From assembly GCA_022447545.1 (NCBI GenBank), contig JAKVBI010000010.1, positions 1-64,000 on the forward strand: 64,000 bases of DNA, written 5' to 3'. This document shows, one piece after another, positions 62,570 to 64,000 of the stretch (positions are counted from its first letter, which is position 1; every line of letters starts with the position of its first letter). The notes under the pieces were generated by a model. That model was given only the letters and a program-made list of their open reading frames with translations. It was not told where the DNA came from and did no database searches. Source of the stretch: Myxococcota bacterium (GTDB lineage Bacteria > Myxococcota_A > UBA9160 > SMWR01). The translations under genes and the position numbers were made by a program.

Positions 62570-63556
62570 ATGACGGCTCAGGACAGAACGGCATCAGAAC
62601 GGTTACGGCTGTTGGTCACGCGCAGGTTGCCCGAAATGGTGATGGATCGGATCGCCAGGGAGTACGAAGTGCAGTTGGCAGATTTGGCTCCAGACCTGGA
62701 TGACCGGGTCCTATGGGAAGGGGCGGAGGGATGTGATGCAATTCTGTGTGCCCCGGGTGACTCCCTCGCTGCGGCGTCGATCGCGAATCTTCCCGGGTCG
62801 GTGCGCGCGCTGGCGACGTACTCGGTGGGCCATGAGCATATCGACCTCGAGGCGGCGCGTTCTCGAGGGATCGCAGTGTTCCATACCCCGGGGGTTCTGA
62901 CCGATGCAACCGCGGAGGTGGCGATGTTGCTTCTTTTGGGGGCGGCGCGACGAGCCTGGGAGGGGCAGGCCCTGGTGCGGAGTGGTAAATGGGCCGGATG
63001 GGAGCCGACGCAGTTGCTGGGCCGAACCCTCGCCGGGAAACGGCTGGGGGTCCTGGGTATGGGCCGCATCGGTTCGGCGGTGGCTCTGCGCGCACGGGCG
63101 TTCGGGATGGAGATCCACTACTGCAATCGAAAGCGCCTTGGGAATCCGTCTGAAGGTGGGGCGGTCTTTCACTCAACCCCTCGAGAACTCTTTTCGAACT
63201 CTGACTTTCTGACCCTGCACTGCCCCGCGTCCGAGGCGACGCAACAGATCCTTGATGCGAGGTCGATCGGTTGGCTTCCGAGGGGAGCGGTGGTCGTCAA
63301 TTCCGCCCGCGGATCTCTGGTCGACGATGCGGCGCTCATAGCAGCCCTGCGCTCGGGGCATCTGGCCGCCGCCGGTCTGGATGTCTACGAGGGAGAACCC
63401 GCAGTGAATCCCGCGTATCTGCAATTGGAAAACGTCTATCTCCTACCCCATCTCGGCAGCGCGACGGTGGAGGCACGCAATGCCATGGGGCACAAGGCCC
63501 TCGATAACCTAGCGGCGTTTTTTGGTGGTTCGGAGGCCCCGAATCGGCTCGTCTAG
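62570..63556 (+). CDS. D-2-hydroxyacid dehydrogenase (glyoxylate/hydroxypyruvate-reductase-like)
   Basis: 328 residues from an ATG at 62570, preceded by GGAAAGGGGAGGGG; the frame opens at 62414. NAD(P)H-dependent reduction of 2-oxoacids. Motifs: YSVGHEHIDLEAA, the cofactor loop GMGRIG (163-168), catalytic Arg247 in NSARGSLVD, Glu276 in DVYEGEP and His294 in PHLGSAT. The arrangement is complete, so activity is likely. Substrate may be glyoxylate, hydroxypyruvate or a longer 2-oxoacid. It diverges from the AhpD-like gene. Confidence 0.94.
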   Translation: MTAQDRTASERLRLLVTRRLPEMVMDRIAREYEVQLADLAPDLDDRVLWEGAEGCDAILCAPGDSLAAASIANLPGSVRALATYSVGHEHIDLEAARSRGIAVFHTPGVLTDATAEVAMLLLLGAARRAWEGQALVRSGKWAGWEPTQLLGRTLAGKRLGVLGMGRIGSAVALRARAFGMEIHYCNRKRLGNPSEGGAVFHSTPRELFSNSDFLTLHCPASEATQQILDARSIGWLPRGAVVVNSARGSLVDDAALIAALRSGHLAAAGLDVYEGEPAVNPAYLQLENVYLLPHLGSATVEARNAMGHKALDNLAAFFGGSEAPNRLV

Positions 63557-63631
63557 GCTGGTATCACGCCGTCAATGGCTATGCTCACGGCGATTACGTC
63601 TCCTGCAAAACGATGCACGGAGGAGTCGAGT

Positions 63632-64000
63632 ATGAGTCTCACGAGCAAGATCTTCGTCGGCATGGTGTCCGGTCTGGTGCTGGGCATCCTCCTTCACATG
63701 TTGGGGATCCGTGGCTGGGTGGAGTCCCTGGTCGTGGAGGGTCTTTTCTATGTGGTGGGTTCGATCTTTTTGGCGAGCCTGAAGCTCCTCGTCGTTCCTC
63801 TCGTCTTCGTGTCTTTGGTGTGTGGTACGGCCGCCCTGGATGACGTGAGCAAGTTGGGCAGGGTGGGTGGCAAGACGGTGGGGCTCTACTTGTTGACGAC
63901 GGCTCTTGCCTTGACCTTGGCAGTTCTGGCTGCGGTGATCGTCCGGCCTGGGGATGGCTTCGAGTTGACGACCGATGTCGAATACGTCGCTCAGGCGGCT
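63632..64000 (+). CDS. Dicarboxylate/amino acid:cation symporter (DAACS family), 3' truncated by window
   Basis: The first 123 codons of a symporter of the DctA/GltP family. The ATG at 63632 follows GGAGGAGTCGAGT. The protein begins MSLTSKIFVGMVSGLVLGIL with a first transmembrane helix, and continues with hydrophobic helices around FLASLKLLVVPLVFVSLVCG and YLLTTALALTLAVLAAVIV, including the LKLLVVPLVF segment typical of the family. The transport of C4-dicarboxylates or glutamate with Na+ or H+ is usual. The 3' part is outside the window. Confidence 0.88.
   Translation, partial: MSLTSKIFVGMVSGLVLGILLHMLGIRGWVESLVVEGLFYVVGSIFLASLKLLVVPLVFVSLVCGTAALDDVSKLGRVGGKTVGLYLLTTALALTLAVLAAVIVRPGDGFELTTDVEYVAQAA

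Overview
The window reads as a high-GC chromosome segment from an uncultured Gram-negative bacterium, most likely from the former Deltaproteobacteria (Myxococcota- or Binatota-like). Supporting signs are a Myxo-type cysteine-rich repeat at the end of an M36 peptidase, a PEP-CTERM/exosortase substrate, outer-membrane proteins (PagL-like and OmpW-like), MlaC, several lipoproteins, and many CoA-, F420- and flavin-linked catabolic genes. The lineage is inferred from gene content only. No rRNA, tRNA, CRISPR array, transposase or integrase was recognised.

Left part, 1-21 kb. A truncated tandem CoA-transferase diverges from a Baeyer-Villiger-type monooxygenase. A secreted M36 metallopeptidase and a D-aminoacylase-type amidohydrolase follow. 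Two DUF2889 genes on the + strand then bracket a - strand operon of an SMP-30 lactonase and two PF04909 amidohydrolases. After these come a hotdog hydratase, an alpha/beta hydrolase, a translationally coupled diiron ferritin-like protein plus ABC1/UbiB kinase pair, a Rieske ferredoxin, MsrA, a second MaoC hydratase, a cupin and a PagL-like deacylase.

Centre, 21.1-37.2 kb. One gene fills 16 kb. It encodes a secreted protein of about 5,350 residues with six LamG-like lectin domains, about 42 Asp-rich thrombospondin-type-3-like units of 82 or 84 residues, and a C-terminal right-handed beta-helix domain. The units form a higher-order array whose B-type units recur exactly every 1002 bp five times running, with one shortened (750 bp) and one lengthened (1254 bp) period elsewhere. 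This is the most striking object in the window.

Right part, 37.3-64 kb. A dense catabolic region follows: a dimeric-barrel protein, a third PF04909 amidohydrolase, HspQ, an acyl-CoA synthetase coupled to an SDR, an LLM flavoprotein, a GST, an imidazolonepropionase-like amidohydrolase, more SDRs, a tyrosine-phosphatase-like protein, a cyclase-family lipoprotein, MlaC, DUF427 and SnoaL-like proteins. A - strand cassette holds two acyl-CoA dehydrogenases (ATGA-coupled) and a double-hotdog hydratase, resembling sterol side-chain beta-oxidation modules. Last come a PPOX protein, a PEP-CTERM protein, a YhcB/ZapG-like protein, a lipoprotein with seven DxDGDG repeats, an AhpD-like protein, a D-2-hydroxyacid dehydrogenase and a truncated dicarboxylate symporter.

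Taken together, the soluble enzymes suggest degradation of a complex carboxylated or cyclic substrate through CoA thioesters, and the envelope genes suggest a calcium-dependent surface. Both statements are inferences from family membership.
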